A DNA stretch of 64,000 nt from positions 46,611,067 through 46,675,066 of the forward strand of contig OX359245.1 of NCBI GenBank assembly GCA_947179485.1, given 5' to 3'. This stretch comes from Allacma fusca. Its lineage: Eukaryota > Arthropoda > Collembola > Symphypleona > Sminthuridae. Positions 47,932 through 60,700 of the stretch are shown piece by piece (position 1 is the stretch's first letter; every line of letters begins with the position of its first letter). The notes beneath the pieces were generated by a model. It was not told the DNA's origin and did no database searches. It saw only the letters and a program-made list of their open reading frames with translations. The position numbers and the translations under genes are program-made.

Positions 47932-48019
47932 TTTTTTCAAATCTTTCAGGAGGGATTCTCAGCTTCGCTCCAGGTTAACTTCATCATTGCTCCAAAATTT
48001 TCTTGATACTTCTATAAAT
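47932..48019 (-). other. 5' untranslated part of the Toll coding exon, with probable splice acceptor
   Basis: On the minus strand a pyrimidine-rich run ending TGTTTTCCAG stops at 48,020, with a CTGAT branch-point-like motif about 20 nt upstream. This would start the coding exon at 48,019, 88 nt before the ATG. Long Toll genes commonly have introns only in the 5' leader. Splicing here is inferred from the motifs, not shown. Confidence 0.35.
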
Positions 48020-49145
48020 CTGGAAAACACATATTTATAATCAGCATTTCTTTACATATTTTAATCCAGTCATTTTAGACCCTAAAATTAATGTTTATCT
48101 TCAAAATTTTTAAATTACTCTAAAATAAATTTTCTGAAAATAATTTTGCCCGAAAATTTGTACCAGTAGAAAAAATAGTATAGGATTTTTAAATGATTAA
48201 CTCCTGTACATTTAAACCCTGAATGTATCACGTATACAAAGTTGTGAGCAAAATTATTTGCTTTAATAAATTACATTTTTATACAATTAACAACAACTAC
48301 AAAATTTTCCTATATGCCCATATAATATTAATTGGCGTACATAATAATATGTAATTAAGTATTGGAAAGCCCACAAAGTGCCACTTCAAATCCGCCATAT
48401 ACAGAGAACTCCCATCAATAAAAAAAATCTTGCAATTCAACTGCTGATAAAAAACTATCCCTAATTTAATAGCAGGAGTTCATTAGGGATTGACTGTGAG
48501 GTCATTCATATATTAAAGAGGGGTGAGAGTCATGATAGGAAAGGCCGAGGAAAAACTGACAAGAGGGAAGAAAAACTGCAATTTAATAACTCCTTCCCTG
48601 CAGTTCTCCCATCCAAGAACCGGCTTTTCAATTCACGCTCTCAGTCCCATATAATCTATAGACAGAAGTAAGTGGAAATTAAAAAGGAAGTTCAGGAGCA
48701 GAGAAAAAAAAAATTATTGAAAGGGAAACCTTCAACATGAGGGCGATATAGAGTCCTTTTACAAATCTACTGTCATTAGTCTTACTCAACCATTCAACAT
48801 GTCATGAATGGGAAGGCGTCTTAAGTCATGCCAGGCTAAAGATCTACACATACACACTTTCCACAAAATTGGCAATGAACTATATCCCTGACAAGGGGAT
48901 TCTGTATACGTACATTTTTCTGAAGGATATGATTTCTGGCGCGAAGGTTCTTTTTACTAGATTAAGTCAGAATTTATAAAAAGGGGTAAAGCCAATCAAA
49001 TTTCCTGAAATTTTTCATAAAAATGACATATGCGAAGGACATGTCAATATTTTAACGTCGGGGTTTTTTTTTGTAAAATTTTCTAAACATTTCTACAAAC
49101 AAGCTTTCCAGTAATTATAAAGCTCGGAGTATTTAAAAACAATAC
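48020..49145. other. Upstream region of Toll (possible leader intron)
   Basis: AT-rich, with no open frame of note. Another good minus-strand acceptor (TCTTCCCTCTTGTCAG) lies at about 48,570. Confidence 0.3.
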
Positions 49146-49149
49146 TAAA

Positions 49150-49425
49150 AATAGTGCATTTTTTATAGAATTTTTATAGAAATTTTATAGAAATTTTATA
49201 GAATTTTTTATAGGAAAATTTTATAGAATTTTTATAGGAAATTTTATAGGAAATTTTATAGAAATTTTATAGAAATTTTATAGGAAATTTTATAGAAATT
49301 TTATAGAAATTTTATAGAAATTTTATAGGAAATTTTATAGGAAATTTTATAGAAATTTTATAGAAATTTTATAGAAATTTTATAGAAATTTTATAGGAAA
49401 TTTTATAGGAAATTTTACAGAATTA
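49150..49425. repeat. 11/12-bp tandem repeat (AAATTTTATAG / AAATTTTATAGG)
   Basis: About 23 copies upstream of Toll. Units with and without the extra G occur in blocks, giving mixed 11- and 12-bp steps. Nearly pure A/T with one G. Confidence 0.93.
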
Positions 49426-49580
49426 AGGGTAAGTAAATTTTCAACGAATGGCGCCAAAACGTATGGTAGCATTTACTCCTGAATAATTTTAACTTAGCGG
49501 AACTTAATGATAGGAATTTAATTATAAATTATATGTACAACGAAATATAAGCGAAAACCCATTAAAAATTGCATACTCAC

Positions 49581-49644
49581 ATCTTTGCAGATCCCGACTA
49601 AATTCAGAGTGCTCCACAAATCCCAACCATCTCACATTACAGCT
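49581..49644 (-). other. Candidate small 5' non-coding exon of the Toll gene
   Basis: A 64-nt block of about 46% GC lies between a good minus-strand acceptor (ATCTTTTGTCAG, ending 49,645) and a strong donor (AAGAT|GTGAGT). It is on the Toll strand, 1.6 kb upstream of the acceptor at 48,019, so the simplest reading is a leader exon. It is also open in one frame (21 codons), so it could instead be coding for an unrecognised gene. Confidence 0.3.
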
Positions 49645-50426
49645 CTGACAAAAGATTCAGAATCACAGTTCACAAAGGAAATGGGTAAAGGGAGATGAAT
49701 CCATTGAGAGTAAATAGTAAAGGTCTTATGGCCATTTGACGCACTCTCCCGCTTTTATCATATATATAAACTCTTTGAATGTAAAAGTAATCAGCAATAG
49801 AATATTGCGTGTACAAAAGGTACTAACTACAGCCCATGATTTATTTCCAGGACTGGAAACCCACAGTCAGAAACGTACACAGTATATATATTTACAGAGT
49901 TATGAAAATGTCCCTCTCTCCAGCACTGATGTCATTTAATCTCCCATCCTGTCACCACTCAAAACATTTACTTTTCCCGGCTTCCATATCTCTTCCCACA
50001 CACCCACACACACACACCCACATATATATATGTCTATAAAATCCACAGAAATAATACACTAGAAGAATCCCGGGTTTCCCTTCCAAATGGTTTCCAAAGC
50101 ATTTAATGCAGCACTTGAGCAGCTTGATTTTATTCATTCATCTTCAGCACGGGGAGATTCACACGTTCTCATCTTCTCCCTCTCTCCCATCCTTTTCAAC
50201 TCCAGCCTCTGAAATAATAATCAATAGATTTTTCAGGGTTTACAAAAAAAATCATGCAACACATTCAAAATTCAAATATTACACAAGTTCCCTATCAATC
50301 CCTATAAAATACACGCTGTAAACGAATGGTTTCCATACAAAGTCAATATAAACCTTAAAATATGCAACTCCCTCAAAATTTTAGTTATTTTGTTTAAATT
50401 TGTAACTAATTTTTAAAAATTTCTAT
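49645..50426. other. Unique DNA, no gene recognised
   Basis: Contains a short CA-rich stretch near 49,995-50,020 and nothing else of note. Confidence 0.4.
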
Positions 50427-50612
50427 ATTTTGCAAACCACAGTAACATTTTGCAAACCACAGTAACGTTTTGCAAACCACAGTAACGTTTTGCAAACCAC
50501 AGTAACGTTTTGCAAACCACAGTAAAATTTAGCAAACCACAGTAAAATTTTGCAAACCACAGTAAAATTTTGCAAACCAAAGTAAAATTTTGCAAACCAC
50601 AGTAACGTTTCA
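50427..50612. repeat. 20-bp tandem repeat (TTTTGCAAACCACAGTAACG)
   Basis: Nine copies in perfect 20-bp register. The last two bases before TTTT vary (AC/CG/AA), grouping neighbouring copies. Confidence 0.95.
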
Positions 50613-53600
50613 CATTTGCACAAATGCAGATCTAACCCAATGAGCAAAATATGATATTTTTTTAGTTACGCAGGAATTACTATTTCAACTTCTTGTTGGT
50701 GTTATTTGGAGCAAAAGGGAACCACTAAATTGGGAAAAAAACCCAAAATGTGTAAAAATTGTAAAATTAATCTTGCACAGCTGAGATTTGAGCATTTGCA
50801 AAAATTTTAATTAAATTGTGAATGTTCCAACGCCCATTAAAATCCTTTTTCCTGGTTCTTTCAAAATTGCCCCAAATACATATTAGAATTTAGGAGGGAA
50901 TAATACATTTCAGGGAGAAAATAAAGCCTGGGATTGGACCAGGACTCTCCTGCACTCCCGGATCACTGGGTTTAGGTGAAGGACCTCTGTATACAGTGCT
51001 CTTTAATGTATTCTAAATGGGCCCTGCGGTGACGAAACTGTTGGGAAGGACAAGAGTCGTAAAATAATAACAACAAACAATTTAGACAGTTATGCCAATT
51101 AATGGAGCATCAGGCCTATGATTTACGACGGGGCTCAAATTACTCTGCAAGAATATAAAGTCCGGGTATTTAATGAACGTCAGTCTCCTTGAACCAGCTC
51201 CGAAAGACTGCACACAAGTCCGTGAGGACGAAAGACTTGCGGTAGTGACTGTAATTTTGAACTAGAAACTTTCTTCCTTTAGTATATATGTACATATATA
51301 CCCTCACGTAATTTATATACACATACATTCACACACACATACATACATACTATACTAGGCCTAACTCACATGATGAATGGTAATTACTAATGGGGACGAA
51401 AACTTGGTCCGTCTTGACAGAATAAATGCTCACTTTTATTATATTTGCATATACACACACACACACACGTACATATATACTTAAGCATAGTAGAAACACA
51501 CTCGAGACCTCCATAGAGTGTCTTTTTACAGAGGCTAAAGCGTCTCTCTTCCCAATTGAATTTTACTTAAGGTTCCACACACCAGACAATTTCAAATTAG
51601 AAATTCACTAGAAACTTCCATTCCCTTCAACTAATGTACTTTCCATGCCAAGTCCCTCTTTTGAAAGGAACAATTTACCAGAAATGACATTTCCCGTTCA
51701 GCTCTCATTCCTTTATTGCACTTTTCTGTCAAGAACGTTTTCTGTTTACAAATAATAACTCTCTCTCTCTCTCTCTCCCTTGTGCATATATACTTAAATA
51801 GGCGAACATACACACACACACACACACACGCAGAAAATACTTATAGTGTACATATTTGAGAAAAACCTATTTTGCCAGTTAAAACGTGTGCAAATATACG
51901 CTGACATTTCTGGGCTAAATTAATTTCATGTGAAATGACTTTATTAGATTTCATATTGTCAGGTCTAAGGTATAGTTACTTTCGAGAGGGGGTTCTTTCT
52001 TCAGTGTTCAGTGTGTGCCAGAGCCTCGTAAAGGTTCAAAAGAGAGGTGTTTGGCAGTTAAGAGTGATTAACTGTGTACGTTCCGTTATATGAGGGTATT
52101 GTATCAGGTTACCCGGGTTTTCAGGGAATGAAATATAATTCCCCTCAAATACACACATACGACATACACATTCATATACACATACATACATAGATACACA
52201 TACGTACACAAATAAAACTCTATGGCAAAACCCAATGTGAAACCTTTTAAGCAAAAAGGAAAGAACTATATGGGGATGGAATTTTGAAATTAGATTTTTC
52301 TTCCGAAACAATGACTCCCTTTGAGAATGGAACTGCATTCCTGTCAATGCTTCTCACGCTCCCAATAATTTTCCCAATATAAAAGCAAAAAAAAAAAAAA
52401 AATAGGGAAAAAATACCGACATTTCTTCACTCCCTTGCTTTTTTTTGTTTGAGGAAGGGAATCCGGAAAAATGCACTTCAAAGAAGAAAAAAAACCTTGG
52501 AATCAAGTTTTTTTTTGTCAATTCTCCGTAAAACTTTGTAATTAAGAACATGGATGTGTCTACACAATGTATTAAAAATTCTCAAGTAATTTCTTTCAAT
52601 TGTTACATTAAAGGGAAAAAAATTCAAGAGGGGGATATAATTACAAATTAAGGAAATTTGTAAGAGCCATAAATGGCTAATTTGCATTACAATTGGGCTA
52701 AACTTTGCAAATTAGCTGGAATCAAAATACAAAAAAATAGGAACAACTTCCGAGACTGGGGAAAAAGTAAGGAAAAAAGTTTAAAATTGTTTTTAGACCA
52801 TAATTTGTTGTAAATTGTTTGATAGTGTTTATGTAATTATATAAGGAAGGTTGAAAAGGAGGGTTTGGCTGAGAATTTTATACAAAACCTGTGAAATCAT
52901 CACAATTCTCTGTGAACAATGCTTTTAAGTCTTTACATTATAAATTTATAGTGGTGAAATATATGATACAAAATTAAGGGGGCTGTGAAAAGGATACGAA
53001 TTTCTAACGCGGGAGAGAGGCAAATGCTAATTCCCGGTTTAAGAGCCCATAAACCCGTCAAATTTCCCAATTTCAACGAAAATAATCCGCTTTGATGAAA
53101 TAATACCAGGTTCTGAGAAGGAGCTTAAAAGCAAATATTTTGACTAGTGTACCACGCACCGGTACGCATTACACTGGCTTTTGTTTAGATTCAGTAAAAT
53201 TATGGAAATTTACATTTTCCTTTGAAAATGTTATTTACAGTATTTTTGCGCATTTCTATGGTTTAAATTACGCAAAACCAAGGGAAAGGCTCAGGTTCGT
53301 GAAAATTTTACAACTGGCGGTGAAATTTGCCCGAAACCATAAAAATTCGGGAAAAGTGTCAAAATTGAAAACATTTTTTAGGAATCCAAAAACAGACATA
53401 ATTTAATGGAAAAAGCCCACAATTCAGACAAATTTGATCAACAATTTCGGAAATTCAGTGAGGAAGACCAAATTCAAATGTAAAAAATTATTGCAATTCA
53501 AGGTTCGGAAATGGCTCCAAATTCTGCAGAAACTGTCGAAAAACCCGAAAACTATTGAAAACCAGGGAAAATTGATACAGCCCTTAAAATTAGCGCCAGT

Positions 53601-55265
53601 CCGCAGAAAATAATTAAAACGTGTCAAATCTAACCCAAACTTGGGAAAATCCCCGCAAGATTGTCAAAACTAAATCCGAACCATCCAATCACCTTGAGAA
53701 GGCTCGGAGATCCTCAAAACCAAAAATATCCTTGGAATCAGATCTCTAAAAACACCAGAAAATCAATGAAAACTCCCAAGATAGAGACGGAAACTCTCTC
53801 TCCCTCCTCACATATATAGATATCCAAAAGGAGGAAAAAACTCCTATTCCGTGAAAAACTATTCAACGTGTGTGGAAGGAAAAGCTCTCACTATACAGGA
53901 ACACGGAAAATGTTAAAAAAAGTAACTATCCCTCCCAAAACGTTCCTTTCCTCTCTCGCCTCTCTCAACTCCATCGTAAAAAAAGAAAAGTTGGAGAGAA
54001 AAACAAAGAGATTTAAAAAAAAGAGAGCCCGAAGGAACTAAAATGAAAACCATGTCTCATATTTTCCCTCTCCTCCCGAGCTTAAAACCCGAAAAGTAGG
54101 GAACTTGTCAACGGGGAAAGGAAGTTGAAAGTTTTGTATAAAATAAAAGAAAAAAATCCAAGTGAAATGTCACAGAAAGGAAATGTCAACTCCAAGCAGC
54201 TTTAAATCCTTTCTATTATTTACACCAAAAAAGACTCAAATTCCTAGAATTTACCCAAATCTTTAGTTCCAAGAGGGGAAACAAATCCTGTATTTTAAAA
54301 CCCCGCAAATGTCACTATTTATTTTCATACCATTAGGAAATTACACTCGAAATTTACTATACCGGGAAAACCACACCAAAAAAATCTCATTTCCGTAAAA
54401 ATTATAATTTTTACAGAAAAAACATATTTGAAGTAAATCCCACTTCCCGGCATTTTCAAATACAATGACGCCAATGCTAAACCAAAAACTCTTTCTCTTA
54501 AAAACAATCTTTACCATTTTTCTCCTAAAAATACGGATTTTACACCCAAAAACTAATTTCACCTAAACCACCATGTAATTTTCGCAATATGCGCAAGATT
54601 TGAGTCTAAACTCCAAGAAATACAATTTTCATGCATAAATAACACAAAATAAATTTTTTGTACCAAAAACTTGGAATTAAAAAAACTCACATTTTTCTTC
54701 AATTGTCAGTCCACAAAGTCACAAATGTTTTTGAATTCCATAAAAACAATTCCGTTTTTACTGTCACTGCTGAAATCCAGAAATATTTCAAATAAAATCT
54801 AGATTTCAATGCAAATATTCAAATCCACTCGAAATTCAAACTTGTCAAATTCAAAATTCACGCATTTTAAGAACCGTCACTGAAATTCATTGCAAACTCT
54901 TATTCTTCATAAATTCCAATCACAATTTCACTATTCAATCCAAAAATGCGACGGAAATTCCGAAATTTTGAAGATTTCCTTCAAATCTGCCGAAAGTTAT
55001 TTTCAGGAGAGTGTCAATCCAGAGATTATAAACTTATTCTTAGTTTCTCACAATTCTGGAATTATTGTCACATTTTTGAGGGCAGCTGGAAACTCTGGAG
55101 GTAAAATTTTTTAATGTGAATAAAATCTTGAATTAAAGTTGAAATGTTCTTTATAGTTGAATATAAACCGCCAGAAACAGTTCAAATGAAAACTTGGATG
55201 CGTTTACAGAGTGTAACTTTTGGAAGTGGAAAATGTAACCCGGAACGAAAACAATCGACACTCAC
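50613..55265. other. AT-rich DNA, no gene recognised
   Basis: Microsatellites at about 51,453-51,470 (AC), 51,759-51,777 (CT), 51,808-51,829 (AC) and a short (ACAT)-rich stretch near 52,150-52,205. A paired-hairpin block at 51,181-51,239 is listed separately. Open frames here are short and A-rich. Confidence 0.4.
51181..51239. other. Two adjacent hairpins with shared CGAAAGACT
   Basis: CAGTCT/AGACTG (51,181-51,186 with 51,205-51,210) and CAAGTC/GACTTG (51,215-51,220 with 51,234-51,239), separated by CACA. Both loops end in CGAAA before the 3' arm. The second contains GTCCGTGAGGACGAAA, identical to the common stem II-GAAA block of hammerhead ribozymes. Confidence 0.6.
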
Positions 55266-55450
55266 TCCTCGGACGCGACTGCAAGACTGAGCTCAAGCAC
55301 TGCAGCTCTGGCAGTTTGAAGCTCCTCGTCTCAACCTCCACTGAGAGGACGGGAGTGTGTGTGAGGAGCGAGTGAGTCCCAGACTTGCGCATTGAGTTCA
55401 ATGCAACTTGCTCGCACTCGTCTCCAGAGCAAATCCACAGTAACTTACGA
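55266..55450 (-). promoter_or_regulatory. GC-rich, CpG-containing island: candidate Toll promoter / first exon
   Basis: About 185 bp of roughly 50% GC with several CpGs stands out from very AT-rich flanks. On the minus strand it ends in a strong donor (GAGGA|GTGAGTG) and contains initiator-like TCAGT motifs (for example at 55,340-55,344). It is 7.3 kb upstream of the Toll start codon on the same strand. No TATA box was seen. A promoter or first non-coding exon is an inference from composition and the donor. Confidence 0.3.
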
Positions 55451-56281
55451 TTCAAATGTGGCCTTCTGTATGCATTTCCCCATTCTCTTTTCTCAATACT
55501 CTTTTCCCAACCTGGATGTCAAAATTCTAGGACTGAAACAGTGGATAAATATTTTGTACGCGACAGACTCCAAGGAACGCACATTCGTAAAAATGTATGA
55601 CTTTTTTAACAAAATTTGGGGCATTGTGAAACTATTTTTAAAAAATAGTACACTAAAAATCGTAATTTTTTAAATTTTGTACTGGGATGTAAGGGCATAA
55701 AAAAAATTGCTTTGAAAGGGAATATGTTAAAAAAAATTGAGATAAGAGCTTTACCCTAAGTGCACTGTAAGAGCATGCGAGAGGAATTATTTCCCCTTGA
55801 AATAAGTACGAGAAGAATGCACTATTTTGTAATATGCACTGATCTGGAGTGCGGAATTAAATAAAATAGAATCTGACGTTATGTACATATGAACCATTAA
55901 TTCTGGATGCATATCCAGTCCCTTCAATATTGCAGGTAAGAATGCGGACGTGGGTGGCTTACTCGAAATATTAATTCCTTTTTTTCCTTTTTCCGTCGTC
56001 TCTAGAGCCAGGATCAGTTTTTATTCACGGTACATATTAGCCGGCTCGGGAGGATTTGAAGGTGTTTTTATACGACATGGGTTTGGATTTCACATTTTTA
56101 CAGGGGATTTATTATGAGTTATTTTCGGACAAATTGTTGGTTTTTGAAAGACGGAATTAGAGTTTTTTTTTGAAGAGTGTCTATTTTTGTGCAATTTAAT
56201 CCAAGGGATCTGTTTGTGGGATGAGATTCATTTGTGGTGTATTGTGGAAAGCAGGACCCTAACTTACAGGCTATACTCACA

Positions 56282-56420
56282 AGCACGCATGAGTTTCAAC
56301 GTACAAGCCTCGGAGCCGATTGCAATGTTAAAGGACGCAGGCGCCATCTACGGTTCAAAAATGTCAACTCCGTCAGCATGCTTTGCTTTCACTGCTGGAT
56401 TTTCTACTGGGAATTTTCTC
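56282..56420 (-). promoter_or_regulatory. Second GC-rich island with minus-strand donors; possible alternative first exon or insulator
   Basis: Locally GC-rich block. Reading minus, it contains the donor-like sites GCTT|GTGAGTAT and, just beyond, CCT|GTAAGTT. It carries GTAGATGGCGCC (minus strand, about 56,340-56,352), which fits the core of the CTCF insulator motif at most positions. Open in one plus-strand frame too, so strand and role are uncertain. Confidence 0.22.
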
Positions 56421-57735
56421 AGTAAAATCCTTTCATTTTCCGTTCCTGGAGGTCTATAGTGTCGCATCTTCTTTCACTTATGAAAATTGGCTTTATAGAA
56501 CGTTACTTTTAAGAAACCAAGCTTGAGAGGAGAAATTAGCGTTGTGGTAATAATATTATAGGAGCGAGCCTAAAATTTTTTGCTCATATTTTGAGAGCTG
56601 TCATAAAAAGAACAAATTAATTTTTAATTCCCACACTGTACTAAAGCTAATGCTATAAGTGCAATTTTTGCAAAAAAAAATTAAGTTATCAAACCTCAAT
56701 TAGAAATGACACTTATTTTATTTAGAGGAAAAACTCTTGGGATAAAACATTTCTCTTTCGGACTATAACATATTTTTTTTTTGTAATTTTTCCCCCTCGT
56801 AATGTAATAGTATAGTGTGTGTGTGTGTGTGTGTGTGTGAAGATTAGTGGAATTGAATCCCGGGTGTGAAGTTTGTCCGCAAAAGAAAGCATTAATAAGT
56901 CCTTCAAGATAGAGGGATGACTCTTTGTAGGGAAAAAAACGGACCAAGTGGAATTCTCCCTTTTTTTGTTCTTTCCCTATTTTTCCCTCTCTCATTCAAA
57001 TACAGAGCTCTCCTTGTCCGACAAGTTCCTGGTCAATGGAGACAACAGCGGGGAGAGGGCCCGTGAGAAAAAAATATTACAGGGACCTGACGCTATCACA
57101 GATGTGCAACTAAAGTGTTTTTTCTATTTGATGGAAAAATGTTTTAATTTTTTTTTGAATTTTATGAAATTAAATCTGAGTCCTGGTAAGAATTTGGGAC
57201 TGAGTGCTAGAATTTTTGCTGTGCTTTGAGGCGGCTGATATAAAGTGAGGGGACTGTATGACGTATGTACATTTGTGGAAATGTTATAATTCAACTCTCC
57301 CCTTGTAAGAATACTTGTTGTAGTCCAACTTTTCCTCTCATTATTCACTTTCCTTGGAGGAAATGGAATCTTTCAGCGGCTCTTCCCTCTTTGGGTTTCC
57401 TCTCTCCGTCCCCTCTTTCCCGTCTCCTCAAGACCTCCTTTGTTTTCCATCCCCTCCCTTCCTCCACCTGTCAACTCCACATAAGCCTTTCCTTGTCTTC
57501 TTTCCTATTTCTCTCTCTCTCTCTCTCTCTCTCTCACTTTCCCCTGATTTCCCCTACGTTTCAATATCTATTTTCCTTTTTCGCCTGGAATTGAACTCCA
57601 AATTATTCCCAATATGTTGTTGCGTAATTTTGAATATTATTTTCAACAGCGTGGATATTCAGCAAATTTTGAATTTTATTAGAATTAATTTTTTTGTTAA
57701 ATTTTCTGATTCTCTGAGGATTTAAAAAAAAATTA
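56421..57735. other. AT-rich DNA with microsatellites and a GC-rich block at 57,006-57,062
   Basis: (TG)n at 56,815-56,837 and (CT)n at 57,510-57,535. A strong plus-strand acceptor (TCTCTCATTCAAATACAG) precedes a 57-nt block of about 60% GC that is followed by a donor-like GTGAGA. All three frames are open there, so its coding status is unclear. Confidence 0.3.
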
Positions 57736-57739
57736 TTTA

Positions 57740-60700
57740 AAATCATACTGACTTGCCAGATGTACTGTGACACAAAATTTTGTTCAGTAATTGCTCGTGT
57801 GAACCCAAAGGGAAAATAGTATAAACTTGCAACGACGCCGTTATTTAACTCCCTCATGGGCAGGCAAAACCTTTGAATAATATTTCAAGCGGCGTTAAAA
57901 CCAAACAGTTTTACCACCAAAGGCGTCAATGTCTTTGGATACAAATTTCGAGATATTGGTTCGTGTTTACCGTTAATACCAGAATAATTATAATGTATGT
58001 ATATAAGATGAAAATACAATCAAATAACCAGGAATTTTTGTTTTTATATTTTTCAGATCCTGTGAAATACAGAAAAGGAAATGAATATTTTTTTTAAATA
58101 ATTAACAATACATTAATAATAATGACGTGACTAATGTTTGGAGTTTGTAATAATTAGACTGGATTTGACAGTGGAGTAAATTTGTAATTCGACTTGACGG
58201 ACTTCTTGATACTTGATCTCAAAGTCAGATTTAAATTTGGATTTAAATTGAAACTCTGCGTTTTAGGTTACACTTTACTGTAGAACTCGGATTTATTATT
58301 ACATTGGAGTTAAATATGGAGTTTGTTATCAAATGCGACTTCATATAATAGTTACAATCAACGTGAATGGATTTCAGAGAGTTCCAGAATTTCTTCGCTT
58401 CATAAATGACGCTTATATGGAAATGGGGCTTAAGGTAAGTGAATTCTTGAGTTTATAGCTTACTTAAATTCCTGACTTGTAATTGTTTCAAGGAAAATAA
58501 AAAATTTTGAGCATAGCTCCCCTAACTAAAATGAATGTGTTAATTGTGAAGATGTTGAGCGTAATCACTATACAGTGGATTTGCTCCTACATTGTATTTT
58601 TGTTCGTACAAATTCGAAAACACGGAAGACGCAATTTGCTTATTATTTTTTTCAGTGATATTAAATTAGTAAGTATGTATGTATTTAATGCAGACAAGGC
58701 GTCAAACTTAATATTCTCGTTGGTTACTCCGAAAATATAACTTTCTTGAAAAATTTTCAATTAGATAAATTTGACCCTTAATTTTAACTTGACAGGAGAA
58801 CCACATCTTTATTGTAAAACAGTAATGCTGCTGATAAAAATATATTGAATGGCGTCAAAACATTAGCTGTTTTTAATTTTCAAAACACACACAGTTTGTT
58901 TTCAAAACACAATAGTACTACGAGGAGTTTTCTTCTGCAAAAACAGGCTATTTTACAAAGTTTTGACTACAAAATAAAATAGTTTAATATTTCTCTGCCT
59001 GCCAACAAACAACCTCCCTAAATTGAACATCAACCGTGTTCATCTAATTTTTAAAAATTAATATTTTATTTACATTGAGAATATTCGTAGGAATAAAATT
59101 AAGATTACAAGGTCCACATTTAAACTTGTAAGTTCTGTTCTTCACTGTCTTTGACAGAGTTATTGACATCATTGTTTCTTTTTATTCCATCGACATTAAA
59201 GTCGCTCCCACGATGCCCAGTGGTCGAGAAAAAAAAATCCAAAATTTCACACAGGATTTCAACTACGAGATTCATATTTACGCAGGATCGACGTTTCTAA
59301 ATGTTTTAAAGCATTAACGTCAAATCTGGCCATTTCGTACTTTCTGTAATAATTCATTAGAATCAGAACGCTTTAGAGTACCTAATGCACATGGGGTCAA
59401 TTAAATCTTAACTATGGTTAAACAGGAATTTATTAATTTACAAATTTCTGAATTAAAAATCCTATTGATTTGGCAGATGTGATTGTGAATTTGTCATAAA
59501 ATAATTGGGCTACAAAATTTTGTTCGATGGGGGTAAAGTGAACGTTTTTCAAGCGCATAATTGACAGCACTTGATTATTCTTCTGTAAAATGTGGTTATT
59601 TTTTTCCATGATTTCACAACAAATTAAAACTTTACCATTGAAAATTTAAAATACAAAAGCAAATCACTATTTGGATTTTTCTCTTCCTGTCAACAAACAA
59701 CAGCGCTAAATCGAACATCCACGGTGTTCATGTAATTATTAAAAATAAGGTTTCACTTATATTATGAATAATTGTAAAAATTATATTAAAATTATTATTG
59801 TTCACCCGTTAGTCAGTCCAATTACAAGGACCACACTTAATGCGTATATGTAACAATTCTTCATCAATGTATTGTTCGGGACATAATAAATGCTATGTAA
59901 GGGCATTAACTGCTGATATTTTATTATAGCACCAGTGGATTTGGAAACACCATTTGGAGATATTATCATCAAAATTTTAAAATCCGCTTGAAATCTATTT
60001 TTAAATCAAACTACCACATTTTTAAGTTTAAATAAACGGATTATTGTTATCAAAGTGTCATAAAATATTTGAAAAACCAGAAGATATTTGTGAGAGAAAA
60101 AAAATGCACTGGCCTCAAAGTTTAATATAATAAACTTTTTATCCCAAGGATTCTTCAGTATAATTTACATGTCAGGGACGACAGTCCCTTTGAACCATGG
60201 AACTTTCAAAAAAAAATTATTATTAATTATAAAAAAGATTATTTTATGTTAAGAAATGTTTTTAGTGTAATAAATAACTTGCGCCACACCTGCCTGTTTC
60301 TTTTCTCCCATACAAAGTAATTTCCGCTGATTTAATGTTGACATTCTAGTATTTAATTATTAAATAGTACCATCCTTTGCAAAGGTATATTAACACTCGA
60401 CTTGAGTAAATTATAGTGTTAGCCGCATTATTTTTTAAAATACTTCAATGTTGATATTTTTCTAAATGTATTGCTAAATGTGCATAATTGATAAAACTAG
60501 TAATAAAAGTGTCAGCGGGTTAGTCCTTAAGTGTAGAAATATAAATTAAATGTAAGTGTTTAGATTTTATGACACAAATATGCATTTTCGTCAAGAAAAG
60601 GATGTACATTACAATTTCTCTTAGTGGTGTTTTACCACATTAAATTATTTAAAATAATTGCACTTGAGTGACCTATTAAACCTTGAATGTTTTCAATTTT

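Noticed and set aside
47938-47940. Upstream TTG as the Toll start codon
   Set aside because: A eukaryotic mRNA would use the ATG three codons downstream, which has A at -3 and G at +4.
44741-47978. Numerous plus-strand frames opposite the Toll gene
   Set aside because: They are shadows of the Toll coding sequence on the other strand.
50413-50647. Minus-strand frames with LLWFAKFYCGLQN repeats
   Set aside because: Nine copies of the 20-bp minisatellite. Two overlapping frames give the same repeat out of register.
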